Shown: positions 24,859 through 32,902 of the stretch, in pieces | How positions within the stretch are numbered: position 1 is the first letter of the stretch | How the letters are laid out: each line of letters opens with the position of its first letter | DNA from: Klebsiella pneumoniae | GTDB taxonomy: Bacteria; Verrucomicrobiota; Verrucomicrobiia; Limisphaerales; SXTU01 | Direction: 5' to 3' | NCBI GenBank assembly: GCA_943330855.2 | Contig: CALQJI020000033.1 | Span: 1-51,547, forward strand | DNA length: 51,547 nt | Made by a program: the position numbers and the translations under genes | Notes under the pieces: generated by a model | The model's input: only the letters and a program-made list of their open reading frames with translations | The model's database searches: none | What the model was told of the DNA's origin: nothing

Positions 24859-24958
24859 CAATTCCCTGGTTCCGGCGTATTACTTACCTGTCACAGCCCG
24901 CGGTGTCACAGCCCAACGCTTGCCAAGCCCTCCGCTCCGCCCACATCCTCCCGCGCAC

Positions 24959-25810
24959 ATGGCATCGCTGCGAACCTTCCTGCTGCTGGGCCGCGTCTCA
25001 AACCTGCCCACCGTCTGGTCCAACTGCCTCGCTGGCTGGCTGCTCGGCGGCGGCGGCGAATGGGACCGGTTCGCTTGGCTCTGTGTGGGCGCGACCTTGG
25101 TCTATGTCGGCGGGATGTTTCTCAACGACGCGTTCGACGCGGGGTTTGACACGCAGCACCGGCGCGAGCGGCCCATTCCCTCCGGCGCAATTTCCCACAC
25201 GGCCGTGTGGCTTTGGAGCGCAGCGCTGCTGGTCTGTGGCACCGGGATGCTCGCCTGGCTCGGGCGCGAGCCGGCCATCCTCGCGGTCCAACTCCTCGTG
25301 TGCGTCGTGCTCTACGACGCGTTCCACAAGCGCCTCGATTGGTCCCCCGTTTTGATGGCGTCGTGCCGCTTCTTCTTGCTGCTCACCGCCGCCGCCGCCG
25401 GCGTGCGGGGCGTGGAGGGCCTGGCGCTTTGGTCCGCGCTTGTGCTGGGCTGCTACATCGTCGGCCTGAGCTACCTCGCGCGCCGCGAGAGCGCGCCGGG
25501 GTTGATTCGTTACTGGCCGCTCGTCTTCCTCGCCGCGCCGATGGTGCTGGCGTTCATCGTCAACGACGGGTTTTACCGCGAGAAAGCGCTGCTGGCCTCG
25601 GCCATCGTGGGGCTGTGGGCTTTGCGGTGCCTGCGCCCGACCTTCTGGCAAACCCCGCCGGACATCGGCAAAACCGTCTCCGGCCTGCTCGCGGGTATTT
25701 GCCTCGTGGACTTGCTCGCGGTGGCGAACCAGCCGCCGCAGGTGAGCGCAGGTTTCCTCGTCTGCTTCGTGCTGGCGCTGCTCTTCCAACGCTGGGTGCC
25801 GGCCACGTGA
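24959..25810 (+). CDS. UbiA-family prenyltransferase
   Basis: 283 residues from ATG 24959 (MASLRTFLLLGRVSNLPTVW). A longer in-frame start at 24842 would be repeat-derived. Integral membrane protein with about eight hydrophobic segments. The first Asp-rich motif, NDAFDAGFDTQHRRERPIPSG (about 58-78), binds prenyl diphosphate through magnesium. The second loop YDAFHKRLDW (about 119) is a divergent counterpart of the second Asp-rich motif. UbiA enzymes attach prenyl chains to aromatic acceptors in quinone, heme or lipid synthesis. No quinone-pathway partner is adjacent, although a polyprenyl diphosphate synthase gene lies at 32903. Acceptor unknown. Confidence 0.87.
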   Translation: MASLRTFLLLGRVSNLPTVWSNCLAGWLLGGGGEWDRFAWLCVGATLVYVGGMFLNDAFDAGFDTQHRRERPIPSGAISHTAVWLWSAALLVCGTGMLAWLGREPAILAVQLLVCVVLYDAFHKRLDWSPVLMASCRFFLLLTAAAAGVRGVEGLALWSALVLGCYIVGLSYLARRESAPGLIRYWPLVFLAAPMVLAFIVNDGFYREKALLASAIVGLWALRCLRPTFWQTPPDIGKTVSGLLAGICLVDLLAVANQPPQVSAGFLVCFVLALLFQRWVPAT

Positions 25811-25811
25811 T

Positions 25812-25885
25812 GGGAGCGCGGACGCCCACGTCCGCAGTCTGCGACTCGCCGACACGCGCTGCGGACGTGGGCATCCGCGCTTCCC
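25812..25885. repeat. Family E-like palindrome after the UbiA gene
   Basis: GGGAGCGCGGACGCCCACGT…CAG and CTG…ACGTGGGCATCCGCGCTTCCC are inverse arms of about 26 bp around a 21-bp loop. It begins two bases after the UbiA stop codon (TGA 25808-25810). It could serve as a terminator, although no T-run follows. Confidence 0.8.
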
Positions 25886-25932
25886 TTGCCCCGCGCTTGC
25901 CGTGAACTGCTTAAACCCCGTAGCCTGCCGCC

Positions 25933-27612
25933 GTGTTCCGCGCTCAAATTCTCCGTGTCCTCAGCGTGCTGGCGATGCTGGCTGTGCCCGGCAGTTTGCC
26001 CGCGCAAGCCCCGCTGCACCCCGGCCTCACCGCCACCGCCACGGATGGCCAGCGCACCGCGAAGTTCGCCCTACCCACCCCGAACTTCACACTGCTGGCG
26101 GACGATTCCATTCATCCCGCGCTCAAACCGAACTTCACAGTCGAGTGGAGCGGCGTGCTCAAGCTCGCCCGCAGCGGCCGCTACACGCTCTTCGCCGACG
26201 CGAAGGTCTTCCTCGACGGAAACGAAATCCAAGGCCAGCCGGCGCAACTCGAAGCCGGCGAGCGCGCGTTGAAAATCGAGTTCACTCGGAAGCCCGGCGC
26301 CACGGCGCGGCTGCAACTTCAATGGGAGTCCGAGCACTTCGCTCGTGAACCGGTGCCGCACACGGCGTTCGGCAATCGCGTGATCAGTTGGGATGCTTCC
26401 GTGACGGAGCAGCTCGCGGCGGCCTCGCTCTCGCCCGCGCCAGTGCAGGAATTTCACCGCCAGACGCGGAAGCTGAACTGCGCCGACTGCCACGAACTTT
26501 ACGGGCCCGCGAAGCGCGCGCTGGAAGGCGCGGAAGCCCCGCCGTCCCTCACCGACGCGGGCAACAAGCTGCGCGCGAGCTGGCTCACGCAAGTGTTGGT
26601 GGAGAACAAACGCATCCGCCCTTGGATGAAGCTGCCCACGGCGCATCCGGGCGAAGCAGTGCGGCCGCTCGTGCAACTCTTCGCGCAACAGGCGGGCGCG
26701 GAATTGGGCGAAGGCGCGACCGCCCCGGCCCCGACGCCCGCGCAAGCCGCCGAGGGCTTGAAGCTGCTGGGCAATGGCGACGGTGGGTTGGCGTGCATCA
26801 ACTGCCATGATTTCGCCGGCCATCGCTCCGCAGGCGACTTGCGCGGGCCGGACATGACCGAGATGCACGCGCGCATCCGCACGGACTGGTTGCTGCGCTG
26901 GCTCCGCGAGCCGAGTCGGCTCCAGCCCGGCACGGCGATGCCCGCGTTCTTCAGCGACATGCCCGCCGCGCAGGCACACGCGAAGATGTCCGGATTGGTC
27001 CACGCACTGGCCGCTGGGAAGTCGCTGTCGCTGCCGGAAGGCTTGCTCGACAAGCCGCAGGATTACCGGTTGCTCGTGCGCGATGAACCGATCGTGTTCC
27101 GCACCTTCATCGCGGACTCCAGCACACGGAGCATCGCCGTCGGGCTGCCGAGCGGAATGAATTACGTCTTCGATGCCGAGCAATGCCGCGTGCGTTACGC
27201 ATGGAACGGCGAATTCCTCGATGTCGCGCCCGTGTGGACCGGACGCGGCGGCGGGCAGGCCAAGGTGCTGGGGAAACGCTTTTTCACCGCGCCCGCCGGC
27301 CATCCGTTGCGCATCGGCAATCCCGACGCCGAGCCGCAGCTCAAGTTTCTCGGCTACCGGTTGGTGGACAAGTTCCCCGAATTCAGCTTCGAGGTGAACG
27401 GCGTGCTGGTGCGCCAGCGGGTGAAGCGGGCCACGGCGGAGGACAGCCTCAATTGGGAGTTCCGACTGGGCGAGACGAAGGAGACGGTTTGGTATCTGAC
27501 GCCAAAGGGGGTGACCACGGTTTTAGCGAGCGGCATCGGCGAGCTCGCAAACGGCAGAATAAAGCTGGTAGCTGGGACGCGGGGCTTCGAGGTGATGGTG
27601 AACACAAAGTGA
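25933..27612 (+). CDS. Secreted protein with PA14-like N-terminus and two heme-c motifs
   Basis: 559 residues from GTG 25933, giving a signal peptide (ILRVLSVLAMLAVPGSLPAQ). Residues 30-135 resemble a PA14-like beta-sandwich (VEWSGVLKLARSGRYTLFAD … VFLDGNEI). Residues 170-190 carry CADCH and 275-295 carry CINCH, two CxxCH heme-c attachment sites, each with surrounding cytochrome-c-like helices and a downstream Met (TAMPAFFSDM) that could be an axial ligand. The C-terminal 200 residues are beta-rich without a recognised domain (IADSSTRSIAVGLPSGMNYVFD). Such proteins are typical of the planctomycete/verrucomicrobial secretome. Probably periplasmic electron transfer linked to degradation; partner unknown. 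Confidence 0.75.
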   Translation: MFRAQILRVLSVLAMLAVPGSLPAQAPLHPGLTATATDGQRTAKFALPTPNFTLLADDSIHPALKPNFTVEWSGVLKLARSGRYTLFADAKVFLDGNEIQGQPAQLEAGERALKIEFTRKPGATARLQLQWESEHFAREPVPHTAFGNRVISWDASVTEQLAAASLSPAPVQEFHRQTRKLNCADCHELYGPAKRALEGAEAPPSLTDAGNKLRASWLTQVLVENKRIRPWMKLPTAHPGEAVRPLVQLFAQQAGAELGEGATAPAPTPAQAAEGLKLLGNGDGGLACINCHDFAGHRSAGDLRGPDMTEMHARIRTDWLLRWLREPSRLQPGTAMPAFFSDMPAAQAHAKMSGLVHALAAGKSLSLPEGLLDKPQDYRLLVRDEPIVFRTFIADSSTRSIAVGLPSGMNYVFDAEQCRVRYAWNGEFLDVAPVWTGRGGGQAKVLGKRFFTAPAGHPLRIGNPDAEPQLKFLGYRLVDKFPEFSFEVNGVLVRQRVKRATAEDSLNWEFRLGETKETVWYLTPKGVTTVLASGIGELANGRIKLVAGTRGFEVMVNTK

Positions 27613-27813
27613 CCACTCGCACCGCCTCGAAACAGGCGCGAAGAGGGGAGACCACCCAACAACACTGACCGGCACGAATGAACAGCCACGTCCGGGATGC
27701 CCGGTGCTTGTGTGGACAGTCCGTGGGTTTCCCAATCGCGGATGGACGAGGGCCGCAGATTCCCATTAGTGCAGGTCAGTTCCGGTAAGCAGTTCAGTCG
27801 TTTAGTCCAAACC

Positions 27814-28587
27814 ATGAATGAGCATTTAGTCAGCGCCGCGCGCGAATTGAGCACCGCCGTTGGGCGGCTGCGCTTCAAGCCGCCGGTGGCCTACGTCTAT
27901 AACCCGCTCGACTACGCGTGGGCGGCGCATGAGCTGTTCCTGCGCAAGTTCGGCGGCGGGCGCAAGCGCGTGCTCTTCCTCGGCATGAACCCCGGCCCCT
28001 TCGGCATGGCACAGACGGGCGTGCCCTTCGGCGAGGTGGCGGCGGTGCGGGATTGGATGGGTATTTACACGCTCGTCGCCCAGCCCAAGCACGCGCACCC
28101 GAAGCGGCCCATCGAGGGCTTCGCGTGTCCGCGTTCGGAGGTCAGCGGGCGGCGGCTGTGGGGCTTGTTCGCCGCGCAGTTCAAGTCACCGGAGCAGTTC
28201 TTTGCCGACCACTTCGTCGTGAACTTCTGCCCGCTGGCCTTCATGGACGAAGGCGGACGCAACGTGACGCCAGACAAACTCGGCGCAACCGAGCGCGAGA
28301 AACTCTTCGCCATCTGCGACGAGCACCTGCGCCAAGTCGTGGCCGCCACGCACGCCGAATGGGTCATCGGCGTCGGGGACTTTGCGGAGAAGCGTGCGCG
28401 TGAGGCACTGGGCGAGGGCGGTGTGCGCTTCGGCAAGATTCTTCACCCCAGCCCGGCGAGCCCGGCGGCGAACAAAGGTTGGGCGGCGGCGGCAGAGAGG
28501 CAGTTGCGCGAGTTGGGCGTGTGGGGCGGGGCCGCCAACGCCGACGCACGTAACCCCTCACCCCAGCCCTCTCCCCTCATCCGATGA
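27814..28587 (+). CDS. SMUG1-type uracil-DNA glycosylase
   Basis: 257 residues from ATG 27814; longer starts add repeat-like residues. Motif A LFLGMNPGPFGMAQTGVPFG (about 57-76) contains the Asn that SMUG1 enzymes use. Motif B HPSPASPAANKGW (about 212-224) supplies the DNA-penetrating loop. WVIGVGDFAEKRA is the strand before it. SMUG1 removes uracil and oxidised pyrimidines from DNA in base-excision repair. The last 15-20 residues (…NPSPQPSPLIR) are encoded by a common CCTCACCCCAGCCCTCTCCC-type intergenic repeat and are likely not part of the ancestral protein. Confidence 0.9.
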   Translation: MNEHLVSAARELSTAVGRLRFKPPVAYVYNPLDYAWAAHELFLRKFGGGRKRVLFLGMNPGPFGMAQTGVPFGEVAAVRDWMGIYTLVAQPKHAHPKRPIEGFACPRSEVSGRRLWGLFAAQFKSPEQFFADHFVVNFCPLAFMDEGGRNVTPDKLGATEREKLFAICDEHLRQVVAATHAEWVIGVGDFAEKRAREALGEGGVRFGKILHPSPASPAANKGWAAAAERQLRELGVWGGAANADARNPSPQPSPLIR

Positions 28588-28607
28588 AGGGAAAGGGAGC
28601 CAGCGCG
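28554..28607. repeat. CCTCACCCCAGCCCTCTCCC-type repeat
   Basis: A pyrimidine-rich arm CCTCACCCCAGCCCTCTCCC and a purine-rich counterpart (GATGAAGGGAAAGGGA) form an imperfect hairpin. It encodes the last residues and the stop codon of the SMUG1 gene. 28608-28740 shows no gene. Confidence 0.6.
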
Positions 28608-28744
28608 CGTCGGTCTTTCCTAAGCCATGCCACCGAATGTCGTTTGGAACTGGTAGAATCAGTCGGAACTGGTGCTCCGCGACTGAACCCGCGATTGCAG
28701 AAGTTATCCGGGGTGGCTTCGTGTGGTCGCGACTGCCGCACCCG

Positions 28745-28784
28745 TTTAAAAAGAAAAACCCCTTCCGGTTGCCCGGAAGGGGTG
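28745..28784 (-). terminator. Intrinsic terminator of the porin gene
   Basis: On the minus strand CCCCTTCCGG-GCAA-CCGGAAGGGG forms a 10-bp GC-rich stem (28759-28782 on the plus numbering), followed by TTTTTCTTTTT. It lies 20-60 bp past the porin stop codon. It is the clearest rho-independent terminator in the window. Confidence 0.9.
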
Positions 28785-28805
28785 AAGGTCTAAGCGAGGC
28801 TTAGA

Positions 28806-29936
28806 TTAGAACTTGTAGGCGATCTGCGCGACGAACGAGTGGCTGTTGTTGTTGCCTTGGCTGCCAACACGCGTGGCAGCGCCGTTGGCGCCGTTCAGAT
28901 CGTGGTCCCAGCGATACTCAACGCGGGAAACGACGTTGGCCCAGAGCTTGTAGTCCAGGGTCAACGTGGTGGCGAGGACTTCAGCGGCGTTACCAGCACC
29001 CGTGCCGATGATGGCGTATTCAGCGCGCAGGTTGATGGAGGACTTCTCGCAGGTCTTGAGCGACAGGTAGGCAGCGAGCGCGTCCACATCGGTGCTGGAC
29101 TTGTCGATGTTCAGGTGATCCCAAGCAAGGCCGAGGGTCAGCTTGTCAATCCCGGTGGGGAGAGTCGCGCCAACATAGACGAGGGTGTTGTCAGGAGCCA
29201 AAGCAGCGGCTGCGGAGTTGTAACCGTCGACGACGCCAGCGGTGAGCACAGCGCCCTTGAGGAACCCGAAGCTGTCAGGAGCGGTCAAGCTCGCGGAAGC
29301 CAAGTAGGTCAACTGGGAGTTGTTGAGGCGGGAGCCCGAGTTGAGGGCACCGGCACCGTCCATTGTATTGGCCACGCCAGCGTTGACGGACAGCGCGTCA
29401 GCCACCTTGTAGCTCAGGAGAACGCCGGTGTGCGTGGTGGGTTCGATGGTGAAACCGGCTGAGCGGCTGTAGTTGGGGTTGTCGATCGAGTTGGCGGATT
29501 CATAACCCACGACGGTGTCGAAGATACCGATCTTCGCCTGGATGCCGTTGCCGACGGGAATGTTCAGCGCGACGTTCGCGTTCTTGATCGCGATGCTGCC
29601 AGCGGTGAGGTTGTGACCGAGGCCAGCGGCATCAGGTCCGAGCCACAGCTCGACGTTGTAACCGGAGGCCCACTCGCCTTCGGCGAGGGCGCTGCTCAAC
29701 TTGATGTCGATGACATCCAAGTTAAATCCGTCACCGGGCTTCGCGAACGAGTAAGGGACCGCGTTGACCGTGTTACCAGGCGTCCAGCCGACCGAGGTGC
29801 TGACGTAGCCGCTGAGAGCGGTGGAGGAGACGGCCGTGAGCACTTGGTGTGTGGGCTTCTCTTCCGCTTGAGCCACTGCCGCGAAGCTGATAACGCCCGC
29901 TGCGGCCAGCCCCATTGTCCATTGATTGACTTTCAT
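28806..29936 (-). CDS. Outer-membrane beta-barrel porin
   Basis: 376 residues with a Sec signal (MGLAAAGVISFAAVAQAEE). The mature protein is built of alternating amphipathic strands typical of an outer-membrane barrel (YNVELWLGPDAAG; SRVEYRWDHDLNG) and ends in a C-terminal aromatic strand VAQIAYKF, the signal for barrel assembly. The pattern fits the putative beta-barrel porin-2/OmpL-like group of Verrucomicrobiota; I cannot assign a substrate. Unlike its neighbours it has a strong intrinsic terminator and a 600-bp upstream region. It is also rich in Asn, Thr and Ala and uses codons such as GTT and GCG evenly. Together these suggest a highly expressed major porin. Confidence 0.85.
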   Translation of the reverse strand: MKVNQWTMGLAAAGVISFAAVAQAEEKPTHQVLTAVSSTALSGYVSTSVGWTPGNTVNAVPYSFAKPGDGFNLDVIDIKLSSALAEGEWASGYNVELWLGPDAAGLGHNLTAGSIAIKNANVALNIPVGNGIQAKIGIFDTVVGYESANSIDNPNYSRSAGFTIEPTTHTGVLLSYKVADALSVNAGVANTMDGAGALNSGSRLNNSQLTYLASASLTAPDSFGFLKGAVLTAGVVDGYNSAAAALAPDNTLVYVGATLPTGIDKLTLGLAWDHLNIDKSSTDVDALAAYLSLKTCEKSSINLRAEYAIIGTGAGNAAEVLATTLTLDYKLWANVVSRVEYRWDHDLNGANGAATRVGSQGNNNSHSFVAQIAYKF

Positions 29937-30533
29937 GTGTGTTAGTTTCTCTTGCGACTTGTTTACTGTTTGTTTCTTTGCGTTTTGCTAGTGGGCAAAA
30001 ATCGTTTACCCACACACCAAAGAAGGTGCATTGCCGGGGAGCCTAGCAAAGGGAGTATTCGTGACAACAGTTTTTTTTCGAATCAAGCATATCAAGTCAG
30101 TCTTCCTCGCTGAGTTCGAGGTCTTGAATGCGATGCATTTCCCAGGCCACGAGCCTTAATCGGCCTTAGAATTCACACAAAAGACCCGGGGAAAGGCCCG
30201 CGGTATCGGCACTCATTTCACCCGACGGGCGTAGGCCAACTGCCGTTGGATTGAGTAAGTGTTCCCCTTTGGATGTAACGGGCTTTGCCCGAGGCAATAG
30301 CGGTTTTAGGGCCATTCACGTTCCGCCGTAGACATCTTGCGGTGGAGGTAGGTAATCGTCGTCGTCGCTCAACCCGGCAGCGCTCTCGGGACGGAATCGC
30401 TGACGCCGATAGCCTGAGGTTGTAGTTGGATAGGTCCTTGGGCGAACATAACCCGATCGAGGCGCAGCCACTGTCCTCAATGAGCTGAAATTTTTGCGTG
30501 CGTTTTTAGTGCCTCCGCCAATAATCCACCTCA
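29937..30533. other. Gene-free 597-bp region between porin and CvpA-like gene
   Basis: No reading frame here looks like protein. Contents: the AT-richer porin leader (29937-30080), an 8-T run at about 30070-30077, and then unremarkable sequence. I see no palindromic repeat of families A-E, unlike most other gaps, so it is probably a genuine regulatory region for the divergent porin and CvpA-like genes. Confidence 0.6.
30040..30067 (-). promoter_or_regulatory. Possible sigma-70 promoter for the porin gene
   Basis: On the minus strand TTGTCA (30067-30062) and TAGGCT (30045-30040) are separated by 16 bp, a fair -35 and a weak -10. This would give a 5' leader of about 100 bases before the ATG at 29936. 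Tentative. Confidence 0.25.
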
Positions 30534-31781
30534 ATGACGATTTGGATTTTGGCGGTATTACTCTTCGCGGGCGTCGGCGCGTTGGGGCGGCAGATTGGCG
30601 GCATCCGCATGGGGATTTCCCTCCTCGGCGTGGTGGTGGCGCTCCTCGCATCAGGGCCGCTCGCGCCGGTCGTGCGTTCCGCGCTGGGCGCGGTGGGCAT
30701 CAAGAACCCGATTTTGATGTGGGCGCTGGCCGCGCCGCTGGCGTTTCTGGGCATCATGATGGCCTTCAACAGCGTCGCGGTGGCCGTCTACCTCAAGGTT
30801 AGTGGCTACTTCAAATTTCGCGCGCCTGACGACGTGCGGATGCGCTGGGAGCGCATCGACGCCGGCCTGGGGCTGAGCGCCGGGCTGCTGGCGGCGGTGT
30901 TCTATCTGATGGCGGCGTCTTCTTATCTCTTTCACGTCGGCTACTTCACCACGCAGGTCGAGTCGCCCACGGATAATCCGATCTGGCTGAAGCTGGTGAA
31001 CAAAGTGAGTGCCGACCTCAGCGGCTCGGGCTTCGACCGCGTGGCCGTAGGCGTAGGGCAGGCGTCACCGGCGTTTTTTCAGACGGCGGATGTCGTCGGC
31101 CTCCTTTACCACAATCCCGAACTTCAGGATCGGCTGCACGAATACCCGCTCTTCATGTCCCTCGCGGAAAACGCCGACCTGCAAGCCATCCTGACCAACG
31201 CGACTTTCGCGCCGTTGCTCCCGGCAAAGACCAACGTCTCCCTCATCCTCAAGGACCCAGCCACGCCGCAACTCATCGCCCACGGGGAAATCCAGCGGAT
31301 GATGAAAGAGGTGGACCTCGCCGACCTAGCGAACTTCCTGCAAACCGGCACCTCCGAGAAATACGCCAAGGAACCGCTCGTCGGCAAATGGCAGGTGGAC
31401 CTGCGCGAAACGATGAATGCCTTCCGCCGGGCCAATCCGAAGGTGTCCGTCGTGGATGCCAACCGACTCGTCGTCTTGATGCGCATCGCGATCTCGGACT
31501 ACACGCTGACCGCTACGCCCGACGATAAAATTTACGTAAAGGGCAAGCGCGACCCCTTGTCCTTCGTGGCCATGGCAACCCCGAGATTCGCTTTCCCGCC
31601 GCTCGATCCCGCCGCTCCCATCAAGAACGTGCTGACCGGCAGTTGGAAAAAAGAGGGGGACAACTACCAGTTCACACTCCAGTCACCGGCGGGCGAGAAA
31701 ACTGCGGACGCCAAGCTGGTCGGCAACAAGATCACCACTCAGATCGGGGCGAACTCCGTGGTCTTCGCCCGGATGAACTGA
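30534..31781 (+). CDS. CvpA-like integral membrane protein with C-terminal soluble domain
   Basis: 415 residues. Four hydrophobic segments in residues 1-150 (MTIWILAVLLFAGVGALG; MGISLLGVVVALLA; ILMWALAAPLAFLGIMMAF; LSAGLLAAVFYLMAASS) with the pattern of the CvpA/colicin V production family. Residues 160-280 form a helical soluble region (FQTADVVGLLYHNPELQDRL … LMRMMKEVDLADLANFLQT-like), followed by two short beta-rich repeats, each starting with a G-x-W segment (VGKWQVDLRET and TGSWKKEGDNYQF), suggestive of a lipocalin-like module. CvpA proteins are linked to secretion and envelope homeostasis; the precise role here is unknown. Confidence 0.65.
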   Translation: MTIWILAVLLFAGVGALGRQIGGIRMGISLLGVVVALLASGPLAPVVRSALGAVGIKNPILMWALAAPLAFLGIMMAFNSVAVAVYLKVSGYFKFRAPDDVRMRWERIDAGLGLSAGLLAAVFYLMAASSYLFHVGYFTTQVESPTDNPIWLKLVNKVSADLSGSGFDRVAVGVGQASPAFFQTADVVGLLYHNPELQDRLHEYPLFMSLAENADLQAILTNATFAPLLPAKTNVSLILKDPATPQLIAHGEIQRMMKEVDLADLANFLQTGTSEKYAKEPLVGKWQVDLRETMNAFRRANPKVSVVDANRLVVLMRIAISDYTLTATPDDKIYVKGKRDPLSFVAMATPRFAFPPLDPAAPIKNVLTGSWKKEGDNYQFTLQSPAGEKTADAKLVGNKITTQIGANSVVFARMN

Positions 31782-31785
31782 GCTC

Positions 31786-31866
31786 GTAGCCGTCGCGGTA
31801 AGGACGTGGCTTCCCTGCCCGGGCCAACCTTACTCAGAAAATCCGCCTCCTCACCTCGGCGGCTAC
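31786..31866. repeat. Family B palindromic element (left arm degenerate)
   Basis: The right arm 31842-31866 is identical over 25 bp to the right arm of the element inside hisC (TCCGCCTCCTCACCTCGGCG…). The left arm starting GTAGCCGTCGCGGTAAGGAC at 31786 is diverged. It lies between the convergent ends of the CvpA-like and anti-sigma genes. Its right arm runs into the anti-sigma stop codon region (31863). Confidence 0.82.
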
Positions 31867-32273
31867 TTCTTGAACTCCGCTGGCTGGACGGGGAGCGAGG
31901 GGGTATGGAATAGGCCCGGCGGTGCGGCGTTGGAGGCGATGATCATGTTCGTCTCCGTTGCCCGCACCGGCACGGTCACTACTTGCACCTCCGCCTCGCT
32001 GCTAGGCTGCTTCGCTGACCAAACTCCTCCCACCACTAGAGTGACGACCACGATCGCGTAGCTCGTCGCGAGTGCGGGCGACACATCCCACGCCGCCAGC
32101 CAACGCCGCCACCACGACTCCGGGTGCGCCTGCGCGTGGGCGATGCGGGCGCGGACCTCGCCGGGGAGGCGATCGAAATAACCGGGCGGTGGCTCCTCGT
32201 GGCGCTTGAGCGCGAGGAGCTGCTTCACTGAGTCGAACTCATCGGGGTCTTGCGGGGCCGGTTTCATAATCAC
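31863..32273 (-). CDS. Putative anti-sigma factor (single-pass membrane protein)
   Basis: 136 residues. An acidic cytoplasmic N-terminal part (DEFDSVKQLLALKRHEEPPPGYFDRLPGEVRARI) precedes one transmembrane helix (SYAIVVVTLVVGGVWSA, about 88-104) and a short extracytoplasmic tail. The start GTG at 32271-32273 overlaps the sigma-factor stop TGA (GTGA), so the two are translationally coupled. This arrangement and topology are typical of anti-sigma factors that hold an ECF sigma at the membrane, although I see no zinc-binding HxxxCxxC motif. Function inferred from context. Confidence 0.7.
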   Translation of the reverse strand: MIMKPAPQDPDEFDSVKQLLALKRHEEPPPGYFDRLPGEVRARIAHAQAHPESWWRRWLAAWDVSPALATSYAIVVVTLVVGGVWSAKQPSSEAEVQVVTVPVRATETNMIIASNAAPPGLFHTPSLPVQPAEFKK

Positions 32274-32896
32274 TTCAAGTAGTCGGACAGAAGCCCTTGC
32301 AATTGCTGGCGCGCGTAGAACAGCCGTGTTCGCACTGTCTGTGTGTTACAATCCAAAATCTTCGCGATCTCGTCGTGCGGGAGACCTTGAATGTCGTGCA
32401 AGGTCACCACGGTTCTGTGCTTTTCGGACAAGCGCTGCATCGCGGCGTTCAATTTTTCCTTCAGCTCCGCCAGCACCGCCGCCCGCCGCGGGGTCCGGTC
32501 GGTCACCAGGGCCATGAGTTCAGGATGGTGCTCGGCCTCCACGTCGAGGTCGTTGAGGCTCAGGGAATACTTGCCCGCGCGGACACGCAGGCTCTTGAGA
32601 TGGTTGAGCGTGCGGTTGACGGCGATGCGGTAGAGCCAAGTGAAGAAGCTGGAGTCGCCCTTGAAGGATTTGAGCGCCTGCCAAGCCTTCACGAACGCCT
32701 CCTGAGTCAGGTCGTTGGCATCCTCGTGGTTCGAGGTCATGTGGTAGGTGACCCCATAAATCTGCCGCTGGTAGCGCCGCACCAGTTCATCGTAGGCGTC
32801 GGCATCCCCACTCTGCGCTCGGCGGACCAGCGTGAGGTCGTCGGGCAGCGGGGGCGCTTCAACCGGGGTCGACGTAGCTGCAGAAGGTTCAGCCAT
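32270..32896 (-). CDS. ECF-family RNA polymerase sigma factor
   Basis: 208 residues, RpoE-like. Region 2 is DAYDELVRRYQRQIYGVTYH … DANDLTQEAFVKAWQALKSF … FFTWLYRIAVNRTLNHLKS (about 35-105). Region 4 is LSEKHRTVVTLHDIQGLPHDEIAKIL (about 155-180) with a recognition helix NTQTVRTRLFYARQQL. It directs polymerase to a stress-type regulon, probably controlled by the coupled anti-sigma protein. The start codon is 6 bp downstream of the polyprenyl synthase stop, so the three genes form an operon. Confidence 0.94.
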   Translation of the reverse strand: MAEPSAATSTPVEAPPLPDDLTLVRRAQSGDADAYDELVRRYQRQIYGVTYHMTSNHEDANDLTQEAFVKAWQALKSFKGDSSFFTWLYRIAVNRTLNHLKSLRVRAGKYSLSLNDLDVEAEHHPELMALVTDRTPRRAAVLAELKEKLNAAMQRLSEKHRTVVTLHDIQGLPHDEIAKILDCNTQTVRTRLFYARQQLQGLLSDYLK

Positions 32897-32902
32897 GCTG
32901 CC

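Noticed and set aside
30316..30651. Minus-strand frame overlapping the CvpA-like start
   Set aside because: Arg/Pro/Ser-rich with no start context or motif; it overlaps a convincing membrane-protein N-terminus.
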